Origin: Flaccisagitta enflata
Taxonomy: Eukaryota; Chaetognatha; Sagittoidea; Aphragmophora
Assembly (NCBI GenBank): GCA_965153355.1
Contig: OZ231127.1
Location: forward strand, 75,950,001 to 76,014,000
Direction of reading: 5' to 3'
Length of the DNA stretch: 64,000 nucleotides
Positions 1 to 18,759 of this stretch are shown here, one piece after another. Every line of letters starts with the position of its first letter. The first letter of the stretch is position 1. The position numbers were made by a program, and so were the translations under genes. The notes beneath the pieces are model-generated. The model did no database searches and was not told the origin of the DNA. It saw only the letters and a list, made by a program, of their open reading frames with translations.

Positions 1-62
1 CGTCCGTCCGTCCGTCCGTCCGTCCGTCCGTCCGTCCGTCCGTCCGTCCGTCCGTCCGTCCG
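1..62. repeat. (CGTC)n microsatellite at window edge
   Basis: This is an uninterrupted tetranucleotide array running off the left edge. It resembles the CCGT tract inside P-family repeats, so it may be the inner part of a P copy cut by the window boundary. The following bases (63-330) are unique apart from a short degenerate CTGT-rich stretch at 177-205. Confidence 0.9.
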
Positions 63-330
63 TTACGCCTGTGCAAAAACCGCGGTTTTCGGCCGTTTTC
101 GGTCACGATGAGATCCTACACTGAATCTACTGCGAGACAAACATGATTTGAGAGCCTCCATTACTACTCTTGTCGTTCTATCTGTCTGTTTGTCCATCTG
201 TCAATCCATATGTGTCACATGATCAATATACGCAGAGACACAGTCTGGACGCATCGTTGCCAGTTCGGGCTTGTTCTATAAAAATCATGATTCTTGATAA
301 TTGGCTTTTTCCAGTTGTTCGTCAAGCAAT

Positions 331-981
331 CACTGTCCGCCAGAACACGGAATGAGTTGACTTGAAATGATCGTCTACAACTCTAATAGGTTTTGAGTCC
401 TTGTGGTGTGTATAATACAAATCTAAAAAGAACTAAACCATTTTTACAAAAATATACAAAAATATACAAAAATATACAAAAATATACAAAAATAGTACAA
501 ATCTATTATATTTTTCATCATAACTCTTTGTGATGATTTATTTTAGTATTTTTGACCGCAGCTTTGCACTCAGTGGAGGGCTTGCGGTTCGTTTGATATG
601 TCACACTATATGCTTTTGAAAAAGAAGTAAAAACTTATCTTTTTATAAAATCTTTAAAAATAAATGTATTTTATAGCAATATGTTGAAAAAATTAACTTT
701 TTATTTCTTTTTCGAAAATATATAGTATGACATATCAAACGAACCGCAAAGCACTCGTTGAATCCAAATCTGCAGTCAAAAATACCAGAAAAGATCATCA
801 CAAAGAGTTATGATGAAAAATGAACTAAATTTATACCATTTTTCCATATATTTCAAAAAGCGCCCCAAAAGTGATTCAGTTTCCTTTAGATTCATATTGT
901 ACACACTACAATGACCCAAAAACTATCAAAGTGAGAGACGATCATTCTACCTTAACTCATTCCGTGTTTTGGCTGGTAGTG
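331..981. mobile_element. Foldback/MITE-like palindrome, CACT termini
   Basis: The two halves are inverted copies. AACACGGAATGAGTT at 344-358 returns inverted near 953-968. CATCATAACTCTTTGTGATGA near 516 returns inverted near 798-818. GCGGTTCGTTTGATATGTCA near 585 returns inverted near 729-748. The outer ends read CACTG and, on the other strand, CACTA. CAAT lies directly outside both ends and is a possible 4-bp target duplication. A decamer array (440-495) has expanded in the left arm only. There is no coding capacity. CACTA-like termini are suggestive, but the superfamily assignment is inference. Confidence 0.6.
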
Positions 982-1005
982 CAATATGATTCACCAACGG
1001 CATAA

Positions 1006-1806
<801 letters not shown>

Positions 1807-1856
1807 GTAAGGGATAAAAGAAAGAAGACAGACGATGGTGCAGTGAGGAAGAAGAA

Positions 1857-2463
<607 letters not shown>

Positions 2464-2535
2464 AGTTAAGAGCGATGAGAAGATAAGCCGACTGTTACAT
2501 GGAAAAAGTAATAACGGCGGGCTTAAAAGGAGAAG

Positions 2536-2712
<177 letters not shown>

Positions 2713-3049
2713 TGCGGCTGTTTTTTAAGAGACGTGATTGACCAACAAACAGACCAAAGAACCAACGGACCACCAGTACCTCTTGTGAAGACTCGACGAC
2801 GCATCCTAGAATAAGCTCTAAGAATAGGTCATGGATTTTATATTGTTCAAGCCTAAAGTTATTCTTCTTTTATTCTTCTTTTATTTATCTTTTTTTTGTT
2901 TTCTTAATTCTTTTTTTGCCATGGTTACCAACGGATGGACGAACCGACCAAGAGACCCTCAAGTTAAGATGCGATGACGCATCGGGAAAGACGATGAAAG
3001 GAACATTGGAAAAATGACAAAGACAATGGAAACGACGATTAAAACGACG

Positions 3050-5135
<2,086 letters not shown>

Positions 5136-5138
5136 CGC

Positions 5139-5301
5139 ACAGTGCTTTGGATCCCACCACCATAAAAAATAAGTACCCGCGCCCCCCTATCACCCCCTAA
5201 TCACCACCAATTCACCTACACAGTGCTCCGGATCCCACCACTATGAAAAATAAGTACCCGTCACCCCCCTATCACCCCCTAATCACCACCAATTCACCTA
5301 A
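5139..5301. repeat. Two tandem ~81-bp units
   Basis: Two direct copies contain GGATCCCACCAC, AATAAGTACCC and CCCCCTAATCACCACC. A similar 81-bp unit in the opposite orientation occurs three times at 54784-55026. Confidence 0.8.
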
Positions 5302-5520
5302 ATTGCGCAGATGAAAACTACAACAAGAATATCGACAACAACGGTGACAAAAAATTCAAATCGTGATGACAACGTCGATTTTAACATTGTGTGCTTAGCT
5401 TTTTCGGTGAGAGAAGAAGCAGCAGCCTTGTTAGTGGAAATAGTGGTGATTGCTTAGAGTGACAATGCTAAGAGTGACAATGACTGACTCTTAACTACGA
5501 ATACAAATTCAACTTAATCT
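5302..5520. other. Unique spacer
   Basis: Unique sequence with no supported gene, lying before the GAC/GAT array that marks the left limit of the tandem duplication. Confidence 0.6.
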
Positions 5521-5530
5521 TGACGACGAC

Positions 5531-5617
<87 letters not shown>
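5521..5617. repeat. (GAC/GAT)n array at duplication edge
   Basis: GACGAC and GATGAC units grade into (GAT)n directly before copy 1. A shorter version (8362-8403) sits between copies 1 and 2. It is absent at the right edge of copy 2, where unique coding sequence continues. Confidence 0.9.
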
Positions 5618-5618
<1 letters not shown>

Positions 5619-5722
5619 GGAAATCGGTTCAAGTAACAAAATATATATAGGAAACCGTTGACGGAACATCCGGTCCTAAAGGAGAGGCATTGGAACTATG
5701 AATGATGTCAACAACGAAAACT

Positions 5723-5812
<90 letters not shown>

Positions 5813-5909
5813 GCAACAACAACAACAGAAACCAACAACAACAACAACAACAACAACAGAAACTAACAACAAAAACAGGAACCAACAACAACAACAGAAA
5901 CCAATAACT

Positions 5910-6003
<94 letters not shown>

Positions 6004-6006
6004 GTA

Positions 6007-6063
<57 letters not shown>

Positions 6064-6085
6064 AAACAACAGCAACAACAACAAC

Positions 6086-6118
<33 letters not shown>

Positions 6119-6168
6119 ACAACAAACAATAAAACAACAATAAACAATAACAACAACAACAACAATGT

Positions 6169-6200
<32 letters not shown>

Positions 6201-6233
6201 ACAATAAAACAACAACAACAACAACAACAACAA
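5723..6233. repeat. (AAC)n arrays in copy 1
   Basis: Long AAC arrays with AAAC and CAG interruptions. The equivalent in copy 2 (about 8507-9012) has different lengths and interruptions, showing fast length change since the duplication. Confidence 0.95.
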
Positions 6234-6394
6234 GTACGACGACAAGTACGACGACGACGACAACAACATAATTTGACGACTTCGAGACAAACGCAATCGA
6301 AATCAGGAGAGGCGACAAACATTTGCAATCAGACTCACAGTAATTAACAAAGCGATGTATCGAATGAGGATAAACATTCCTGACAATGAACAAC

Positions 6395-6471
6395 CCCTCG
6401 TCATCGTCATTGCTATCATCATCATTACCATCACCATCATCATCATCACCACCACCACCAACACCATCATT

Positions 6472-6526
<55 letters not shown>

Positions 6527-6571
6527 CAATCTCTAATCATCATCATCATCGTAGTCATCATCATCATCAAT

Positions 6572-6627
<56 letters not shown>

Positions 6628-6739
6628 AATCATCATCATCACTATCACTCACGATCACCATCATCACCATCATCATCATTATCATCATCATCACCATCAT
6701 CACCATCATCACCATAATCATCATCATCATCATCATCGA

Positions 6740-6814
<75 letters not shown>

Positions 6815-6815
6815 A
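6395..6815. repeat. (ATC)n arrays in copy 1
   Basis: ATC/ATT/ACC trinucleotide arrays. The copy 2 equivalent is 9177-9615. Poly-His, Ser, Ile and Met frames here are artefacts. Confidence 0.95.
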
Positions 6816-7980
6816 ATTATCCGTTTGTTTCTTTCCTTTTACTATGACATTGTTATCGAGGTTGACAACCTTACATTTTCCTCCACTTTAGATAGATATT
6901 ATCGATTTTGCTTTGCCTTGCCTGGTTATCGTTATCGTTATCATCATTGTCATCATTGAATTCCATATTCCAGGCTTTTGTCGTTGTCATATTGGAAATT
7001 TTGTATGACTTGGATAACATTACATTACAACCCAAAATAGAATAATGTATCACCTGGAAACGTCATAGTTTTGTCGATTTCATATATACCATTCATTCTC
7101 ATCTCGGTTGAAGGTCGTTGGGCGTTTGTCATGGAATCCTTCTTCTGACGGTGGCCGGAAATTCATCAACGAAGACTGTCCAATTCCCTCCAATCAAGAT
7201 AACACCAACGCAGCATCAGCAGATGAAACAGCAGAAGCAGCAGCAAATGAAACAGCGACATCAGAATTTTCCGAATTTGGAGGTGGGAGTAGCTGTGTCG
7301 ACGACTTTGGCGAATGCGGCGATGGAGGTGACTGGGTTGGTAAATGTGGTGATGGAGGTGACGGCGTTGTTAAATGTTTAGCCAATAAAGGAGTTGACAG
7401 CGAAGTGTGTGAACAAAGAGACGGTCATTATGAGACTTCAAATGGAGGTGTAAATGAGACTGAGGGAGGAGATGACAATGACGGTGATGCTAATGGTTTA
7501 CCAGGAGACGTTAATGAGGGTGAGAAGGGAGAAAACGATCTTTTGGAATTCATAATCAATGAGCCAAAATCACCCATGAATTTAGCAGAAACATCTTATG
7601 GGACGCCTCATCAACAACGCCTCGCTCCTCCTCAATCTTCTGTTCCTTCCGCTTATCCTCTGCCTCCTCACTCTTCTCCTCCTTCTCATTTACCTCCTCA
7701 AGCGCCCGACTGTCTTTTCGGCGAGGTTATGAAATTCAATGGGTCTTTTCCAAATCAATCCTCCCATCGAACATCCAACCAGTCAACCAACCAACCGACC
7801 GATTACCTGGATGATTTATCAATCCACCCTTCAAGTTACCAACCAACCTATCTTACCGACGATCAACCAACTCAACATTCAAATGACGGAACAACTCACC
7901 ATTTAAAAAACCAACAAGACCAACTCTCGAATTACCAACCGACCAATCCTGATGATCACCATCTAATCAACCCACCCAAC

Positions 7981-8280
7981 GATTCCTTGCTTTGCCATCC
8001 GAACCATCCTGCTAGTCACCATCCAACCGACCTACCCAACGATCTCTCAAATCACCATCCGACCCATCCTGCAATTAACCACTCAACCGACCCACCCAAC
8101 GATCTCTCAAATCACCAACCGACCCATCCTGCAAGTCATCACCCAACCGACCCACCTAACGATCTCTCAAATCACCAACCGACCCATCCTGCAAGTAACC
8201 ACCCAACCGACCCACCCAACGATCTCTCAAATCACCAACCAACCCATCCTGCAAGTCACCACCCAACCGACCCACCCAAC
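7981..8280 (+). repeat. 60-bp coding minisatellite, copy 1
   Basis: Five 60-bp units (20 codons) rich in His, Pro, Asn and Thr. The copy 2 equivalent is about 10783-11082. Units differ by single substitutions, mostly the Ser/Asn-His choice. Confidence 0.92.
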
Positions 8281-8373
8281 GATCTCTTTTCTTCTACTTC
8301 TCCTTCGTCTCGACGGACTTTGCCGCGGAGGATTCTCCCGAGAGATTTCGTCTTTCCAGACGATGACGATGAC

Positions 8374-13041
<4,668 letters not shown>

Positions 13042-13920
13042 TTAGACCGAGAACCAGACAAAGATGAAGACGATAAAGAATTCAGTAAAATGAAGAGGAA
13101 TGAGTCCCCCAGCCTGAAAAAAGAAAAAGACAAAGAAGAGTTTAAGGGAAAAAATAGTGGAAAACTTGAAAAAGAGGAAAAACAGAAAGAAAAAGAAAAC
13201 AGACAAAGCGGAGGAAGAAAACAGACTGAAGATGAAAAAGAATCGACAATTTCGAAGAGAATACGACAAATGGTCTTGTCGAAGGAGGAAGAGGAGGAGG
13301 AGGACGACAAAGAGGAGGAGAAGGAAAAAGAAGAAACAGAAGAAGAAGGAGAAGAAGAAGAAGAAGAAGAAGAAACAGAAAAAGGAGAAAAAGAGGAAAA
13401 GAAGGAAGTGAAAGAAGACAACAACAACAACGGAAATAAATCGAGATTCGATGATGAAAGAAGGATTGTTTACGAGGGAACAAATGAAGTGGGAGTCGTC
13501 GAAGGAGACAACAAAAAAGGGGGGAAACCAACAGCGTCGTCACCGCAAAAGCAGCAACAACAGCAGCATCAGAAGCAGCAGTATCAACAGCAACAACAAC
13601 AACTGTCGCAACGGAATCAACAGCAGCAACAACAGCAGCAGCTGCAGAAGCTACAACAACCAACACAACTGCAACAACAGTCGCCAAAGTCACCCCTGCA
13701 GCAGCCCTCAACACCTCCTTCACAGCGACAGCAGCAGCAGCAGCAGCAGCAGCAGCTGGGTTCACTACCAGAGACTCATTACCCTGACCCAACGCATGGT
13801 GAGCAAAATTTAATAACGGGTAAGAAAAGATTTCTCAAATCGTTAGAACGATGGTCAGCCTACGCTAAGCTGTTAAACAGTGGCTTTCCCTGTAAGTTTT
13901 CAGACAGTCTGTTTTCTTGA
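13042..13920 (+). CDS. In-frame continuation after TAA, with splice donor
   Basis: This is the same frame as the preceding CDS, with no frameshift. Directly after the single TAA within a CAA tract, 292 further codons are open to a TGA at 13918-13920. The composition is unchanged: Lys/Glu-rich, acidic, then Gln-rich with His and Pro (13540-13760), ending in a non-repetitive stretch (KKRFLKSLERWSAYAKLLNS). A good donor, T|GTAAGT, lies at 13891/13892, so the exon probably ends there and splices onward. The TAA may be a CAA-to-TAA nonsense change, a sequencing error in a long repeat, a readthrough site, or a reassigned Gln codon. Alternatively this is a separate gene starting at ATG 13090. Confidence 0.5.
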   Translation, partial: LDREPDKDEDDKEFSKMKRNESPSLKKEKDKEEFKGKNSGKLEKEEKQKEKENRQSGGRKQTEDEKESTISKRIRQMVLSKEEEEEEDDKEEEKEKEETEEEGEEEEEEEETEKGEKEEKKEVKEDNNNNGNKSRFDDERRIVYEGTNEVGVVEGDNKKGGKPTASSPQKQQQQQHQKQQYQQQQQQLSQRNQQQQQQQQLQKLQQPTQLQQQSPKSPLQQPSTPPSQRQQQQQQQQQLGSLPETHYPDPTHGEQNLITGKKRFLKSLERWSAYAKLLNSGFPCKFSDSLFS

Positions 13921-13933
13921 TCTTTTTTTTTTT

Positions 13934-14423
13934 TAGTCGCGTGCACGCTACCCTACACCCAGGGGCGTATTAGAAGGGGTCGCCGGGGTAGCCATGGCTA
14001 CCCCTGTTGGGACACAAAATATAAAGAAAGAGAGAAAGAGAAAAAAAGAAAGAAAGAGAAAAAGAAAAATAGAAAGAAAAAGAAAGAATGGGCAATGTTT
14101 TTTTCATTGTTTTAATTCAAATATATATTAATCAATATTTTTTTTAAAGATGCATAAAAATTAGGCAAATAGTTTTCATCAGTTCATAAAATTTGTTGGG
14201 ACACAAACTGAGGGTGGCTACCCCTAAAACCTTGGCTCCCATACGCCCCTGCCTACACCCCGCTTTGTCCGTTCGTCCATCCGTCCGGCTGTCGGTTGGT
14301 CTTTCTGTCGGTCCGTCACACTGTTACTTTTTTCATCAATTTTATTTTAGGGTATACTAAGTCATTCTAAGTCATTTTAAATGTACATCCCGCACGCGAC
14401 TTATAGGTGATGGCCTTGTTCGT
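13934..14423 (+). repeat. P-family repeat interrupted by a MITE
   Basis: It starts TTTTAGTCGCGTGCACGC and continues after the nested MITE with CCTACACCCCGCTTTGTCCG, a degenerate GTCC/GGTC tract (14263-14320), AAGTCATT units, then CCGCACGCGACTTATAGGTG and GGCCTTGTTCG. It belongs to the same subfamily as 20946-21240. Confidence 0.8.
13960..14251. mobile_element. hAT-type MITE with 8-bp target duplication
   Basis: A 292-bp element with short inverted ends CAGGGGCGTAT/ATACGCCCCTG. It is flanked by a perfect 8-bp repeat, CCTACACC, at 13952-13959 and 14252-14259. GGCTACCCCT recurs near both ends. CAGGGGCG-type termini with 8-bp duplications are typical of hAT non-autonomous elements. The interior is GAAA-rich and non-coding. 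It sits in the CTACACCCC motif of a P repeat, so it is younger than that P copy. Confidence 0.87.
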
Positions 14424-14702
14424 ATGTAAAACTGCTTTCAAAGGAGCTATCGGTATATATAACAAATACGATTATGGCAACGACAGCGATGATGACATGT
14501 CATGACAACAACGATGTTGAGGCCAACGACAATGTTGAGGAAAATGGCAACGACAATGACAACGACGACAACAAAGAAGGAGAAATATGGGAATCAAATG
14601 AGATGAAATAAAATACCGGGTTTCCATCGAATGAAAAAAAAAAGTTTGGATCAGAGTTTTAGAGATAGAGAGAGTAAGATTAGGATACGAGGGAAAGGGA
14701 AA
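14424..14702. other. Spacer with ACG/AAC-rich degenerate repeat
   Basis: 14475-14575 is degenerate CAACGA/GATGA repeat. The rest is unique with no gene. Confidence 0.6.
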
Positions 14703-15175
14703 TAGTCGCAAAAGCGTTAGATGGTCAGCGGTACCCGTGCCCTGCCTCAGTAGGTTGTGGTTGAAGTTAAGGGGGGAGCAGGGCAGCAGCCCCAAAGGGG
14801 TCGATGACCTATGCTTTCACATAGTGGAATTTTCTCCATCTCCTCCGCACCCCCCCTCCCCCCAGCCTCCAGGCCCATATCTCAGCCTCAAGGCCCATAT
14901 CCCAGCGTCGAGGCCCAAATCTCAGTTTTGAGGCCCAAATCCCTTTAGGCTGGAATTTGGGCCCCAAAGATAGGATTTTGGCTATAGGGTGGGATTTGGG
15001 CCTTGAGGTTGGGATTTGGGCCTCCAGACTGGAATTTGGGCCCCGAGGCTTGGATATGGGCCTCGCGGCTGAGATATGGGCCTGGAGGCTGGGGGGAGGA
15101 GGTACGAAGGAGAAGGAGAAAATTCCCGTGTGAAAGCATAGGTCATCGACCCCTTTGGGGCCGCTGCCCAAAAAG
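14703..15175 (+). repeat. R-family element, type B
   Basis: The head TAGTCGCAAAAGCG...TGGTCAGCGGTACCCGTGCC is followed by GCAGGGCAGCAGCCCC, GGTCGATGACCTATGCTTTC, a degenerate 20-bp minisatellite (GCCTCGAGGC-like, 14866-15095) and the inverted tail GAAAGCATAGGTCATCGACC ... GGGGCCGCTGCCCAAAAAG. It is non-coding. Confidence 0.85.
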
Positions 15176-15292
15176 AAGCAGATGTGGGAGGAGAAGATGG
15201 AGGAAGGTGATGTAATGGAGGGTGAATAAAAAGAAGAAAAAGAAGTCGAAAAAGAGGAAAGAAAGAAAGAAAATAAGAAGAAGAGAAAGGAA

Positions 15293-15912
15293 CCAGTCGC
15301 CCAAGGGCAATATGTGGTCAGCGATACCCGTTGCCCTGCTTCGTATGTTGGTGATTGTAGGTGATGGGTAGCAGGGCAGCGGCCCCGAAGGGGACGATGT
15401 CCTGTAGAACACAGGGGGACTTTCGTTCGTTCGTCGGTCCGTCTGTCTGTCCGTCCGTCCGTCCGTCCGTGTGGGCCTCGAGGCAGGGATTTGAGTCTGG
15501 AGGCTGGGCCTTGAGCCTGGAGGCTAGGATTTGAGCCTGGAGGCTGGGATTTTAGCCTGGAGGCTGGGATTTGGGCCTCGAAGCTGGGATTAGAGCCTCG
15601 AAGCTGGGATTAGAGCCTTGAGGCTGGGATTTGAGCCTGGAGGCTGAGATTTGAGCCTGGAGGCTGGGATTTGAGCCTGGAGGCTGGGATTTGAGCCTCA
15701 AGGCTGGGATTTGAGCCTCAAGGCTTGGATTTGAGCCTCAAGGCTGGGATTTGAGCCTCGAGGATGGGATTTTAGCCTTGAGGTTGGGATATGGGCCCTC
15801 AGGCCGGGATTTGAGCCTCGAGGCAGGGGGGGGGGGGACGCACGCACGAACGAACGAAAGTCCCCCTGTGTTCTACAGGACATCGTCCCCTTTGGGGCCG
15901 CTGCCCAAAAGA
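15293..15912 (+). repeat. R-family element, type A
   Basis: The head CCAGTCGCCCAAGGGCAATA is followed by GGGCAGCGGCCCCGAAGGGG, GTCCTGTAGAACACAGGGGG, a CGTC/CTGT tract, about 18 copies of a 20-bp unit (GAGCCTGGAGGCTGGGATTT) and the inverted tail ending GGGGCCGCTGCCCAAAAGAG. Confidence 0.88.
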
Positions 15913-15921
15913 GGTAGGAAC

Positions 15922-17237
15922 TAGAAGATATGTGGTCAGCGATACCCGTTGCCCTGCTTTGAGTGATTGTGAATTGAAGTGAGGAGAAGCAGGGCAGCGG
16001 CCCCGAAGGGGACAAAGTCCTGTAGAACACAGGGGGACTTTTGTTCGTCCTGCCTGCAGAAGTGGATGAGATGCGATAGAGGGCTGACTGAAGGCCTTCT
16101 AGAGCCTAGACTGAGGTTTAAGAAGGCTGCTGCCAATTGGAAGATGGGAGGGCTGACTTGAGTCTTAACCAGTCGCCCAAGGGCAATATGTGGTCAGCGA
16201 TACCCGTTGCCCTGCTTTGTATGTTGGTGATTGTAGGTGATGGGTAGCAGGGCAGCGGCCCCAAAGGGGACGATGTCCTGTAGAACACAGGGGGACTTTC
16301 GTTCGTCCGTCAGTCTGTCTGTCTGTCCGTCCGTCCGTCCGTGTGGGCCTTGAGGCAGGGATTTGAGCCTGGAGACTGAGATTTGAGCCTGGAGGCTGGG
16401 ATTTGATCCTGGAGGCTGGGATTTGAGCCTCCAAGCTGGGATTAGAGCCTCGAAGCTGGGATTAGAGCCTTGAGGCTGGGATTTGAGCCTCAAGGCTGGG
16501 ATTTGAGCCTCAAGGCTGGGATTTGACCCTCAAGGCTGGGATTTAACCCTCAAGGCTGGGATTTGAGCCTCGAGGCTGGGATTTGAGCCTCAAGGATGGG
16601 ATTTGAGGCTTGAGGATGGAATTTGAGCCTTGAGGATGGGATTTTAGCCTTGAGGTTGAGATATGGGCCCTCAGGCCGGGATTTGAGCCTCGAGGCAGGG
16701 GGGGACGTACGCACGAACGAACGAAAGTCCCCCTGTGTTCTACAGGACATCGTCCCCTTCGGGGCCGCTGCCCAAAAGAGCTGGATTAAGGCTTGAAAGG
16801 TCAGATGACTGATTTGAAGCCTGAGAGCAATAAATTGAGGCTTAGATAGCTGATTTGAGGCCTGAGAGGCCTAGTTTGAGGCCTGAGAGGCCAGGCTTGA
16901 GGCCTGAGGATTTGAATTTGAGGCCTAAGAAGCTTAATTTGAGGCCTGAGAGGCCAGGTTTGAGGCCTGAGAGGCCGGTTTTGAGGCCTGAGAGGCTTGA
17001 TTTGAGGCCTGAGAGGCTTGATTTGAGGCCTGAGAAGCCGGATTTGAGGCCTGAGAGGCCAGATTTGGGGTCTGAGAGGCCAGATTTGAGGTCTCAAGAG
17101 GCCAGATTTGAGGCCTGAGGAGCCTGATGGGGGGGACGAACGGACGGACGAACGAACTAACGAACGAACGAACGGACGAACGAAAGTCCCCCTGTGTTCT
17201 ACAGGACTTCGTCCCCTTCGGGGCCGCTGCCCAAAAA
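15922..17237 (+). repeat. R-family element, type A, split by a second R
   Basis: Head (15922-16168) and body plus tail (16786-17237) correspond to the unbroken copy at 33229-33856. The head includes GGGCTGACTGAAGGCCTTC and the body is a 21-bp minisatellite (GAGGCCTGAGAGGCC plus GATTT, about 16850-17118). Another R copy lies between them. Confidence 0.82.
16169..16785 (+). mobile_element. Nested R-family element flanked by TTAA
   Basis: It starts CCAGTCGCCCAAGG and ends GCTGCCCAAAAGAGCTGGA. TTAA directly flanks both sides (16165-16168, 16786-16789), and the undisrupted relative at 33.4 kb has a single TTAA at about the matching place. This is the clearest evidence that R elements move as units. 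TTAA duplication is the piggyBac signature, but the ends are only weakly inverted, so the class is inference. Confidence 0.72.
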
Positions 17238-17334
17238 GAAGATGAGGATGAAGAGAAGGAGGGGGAACAGAAAAAGAAGAAGGAGAAAAAGAGGAGGATG
17301 AAAGAGATGGAGGTGTAAAAGTGAAAAAAGAATA

Positions 17335-17774
17335 GTCGCAAAAGCGTTAGATGGTCAGCGGTACCCGTGCCCTGCCTAAGTAGGTCGTGGTTGAAGTTGA
17401 GGGGGGAGCAGGGCAGCGGCCCCGAAGGGGTCGATGACCTATGCTTTCACACATATGGGGGATTTTCTCCTTCTTCTCCTCCTTAGTTTTGGGCCTCAAG
17501 GCCAGGATCTGGGCCTCTTGGCTGAGATTTTGACATTTGAGGCTGAGATTTGGGCCTCAAGACTGAAATCTGGGCCTCCAGGCTAGGATTTAGGCCTTGA
17601 GGCTAGGATTTGGGCCTCAAAACTGGGATTTGAGCCTCAAGACCGGAATTTGGTACTCGAGACTGGGATTTGAGGGGGGGGACGTAGGAGGAGAAGGAGG
17701 AGAAGGAGGAGAAGATCCCCCATATGTGTGAAAGCATAGGTCATCGACCCCTTCGGGGCCGCTGCCCAAAAAGG
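17335..17774 (+). repeat. R-family element, type B
   Basis: The head TAGTCGCAAAAGCGTTAGAT and GGGCAGCGGCCCCGAAGGGG are followed by degenerate 20-bp units (17490-17670), a GGAGAA tract, and the inverted tail GAAAGCATAGGTCATCGACC and GGGGCCGCTGCCCAAAAAGG. Confidence 0.85.
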
Positions 17775-17872
17775 AAAAGGAGGAGAAGAAAAAGAAAAAG
17801 AAATAGAAGAAAAAGAAGAAAAAGAAGAGGAAGGAAAAGAAGAAGAAGAAGAAGAAGAAGAAGAAGAAGAAG

Positions 17873-17904
<32 letters not shown>

Positions 17905-18010
17905 GAAGAAGAAGAAGAAGAAGAAAAAAAAGGAAAAGTAGAAGAAAAAAAAAAGAAAAAGAAAAAGAAGAAGAAGATGTAAAAAAAAAAAGACAGAAAA
18001 AAGAAAAATA
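17775..18010. repeat. (GAA)n microsatellite
   Basis: Purine-only GAA/GAAA array directly abutting the R tail. Several R copies end in, or next to, A/G-rich arrays. Confidence 0.92.
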
Positions 18011-18163
18011 AAGAGAAAAAGAAGATAACAAGTACCCCGGGGGTACAACGATTCGTCCACATGCTGCTTAACTTGCTAAGAATGATGCAATATTGCATCA
18101 ATCATGTGGCATGATGCAATGACTTAACATTTTGTGTGATTCCCTTGAGTTTTCACCATATAT

Positions 18164-18256
18164 GACTCGTGTCCACGGACCGACCAACCAACCAACCGAT
18201 CAATAAATGGACGGACGGACAAAGGCTCTTATAGAGAAGCGTGGACGCATCAAAAA
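18164..18256 (-). repeat. P-family fragment
   Basis: CTCGTGTCCACGGACCGACC, then GGACGGACGGACAAAGGCTC and TTATAGAGAAGCGTGGACGC, match the inner-to-terminal half of the P copy at 22.0 kb. The far half is missing. Confidence 0.65.
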
Positions 18257-18479
18257 AGAAAAGAAAAAAAAAAGAAAAAGGAAAGAAAGAGAAAAAGAAA
18301 AAGAAACAGGAGAGGAAGAAGAAGGAGAGGAAGAAATAGCTGGTATAGAAAGATGTGTAGAAGGAGAAGAAGTCCTTAGTTTGGACGAAAAGAAATCGAA
18401 TCTGGATCCCAGAATGAATGTGAGAGCCAAGCCCAACCAACAGCTGAGGACAGATTCTAAAGAAAGGGGAAAACGAATT

Positions 18480-18757
18480 CTAACGCTTGCTGATCTCGTG
18501 AGATCTGTTGTGAGAGCAGATCATGTGAAATCTATCGAGAGAGCATAAAACCTGAGATCTATTATATTGTGTGAGTCTGTCAGCTGAACTGGGAGCTGGG
18601 AGTAATTGCAAGAGTACTATCTTGGTAGAAAAAAAGTTACTGATAAATTTAGTTGGTTATGTCATTTTTTGGGCAATTCCAAGCAATGCTATCATGGAAA
18701 AAAAATCTTTCATTTATTAACATAAAAATGAATGCATATCAATTGAAAATCCATTGA
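18480..18757. other. Degenerate repeat and AT-rich spacer
   Basis: GAACTGGGAGCTGGGAGTA near 18586 resembles GAACTGAGATCTGGGAGTAG near 20400, so both loci hold decayed copies of one repeat. 18620-18757 is AT-rich. A 113-codon frame at 18207-18548 crosses a P fragment and is not supported. Confidence 0.45.
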
Positions 18758-18759
18758 TA

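Larger units (their letters stand above)
5618..8361 (+). repeat. Tandem segmental duplication, copy 1
   Basis: The segment from GGGAAATCGGTTCAAGTAAC (5618) to TTTCGTCTTTCCAGAC (8361) recurs almost unchanged at 8404-11163. In order it holds a short leader, AAC arrays (5723-6233), a non-repetitive block (6241-6395), ATC arrays (6395-6815), an AT-rich block, and a coding exon. Copies differ by scattered substitutions and by microsatellite length. Left and right limits abut GAT/GAC repeats, which suggests the repeat mediated the duplication. Confidence 0.92.

Noticed and set aside
13960-14251. Helitron or SINE for the CAGGGGCG insert
   Set aside because: Inverted ends and an exact 8-bp duplication fit a hAT MITE better.
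16801-17118. RPERPDL heptapeptide repeat frame
   Set aside because: It is an artefact of the 21-bp R minisatellite (seven codons per unit).
18207-18548. 113-codon Lys/Glu-rich frame
   Set aside because: It starts within a P fragment, crosses a purine tract and ends in a dispersed degenerate repeat.
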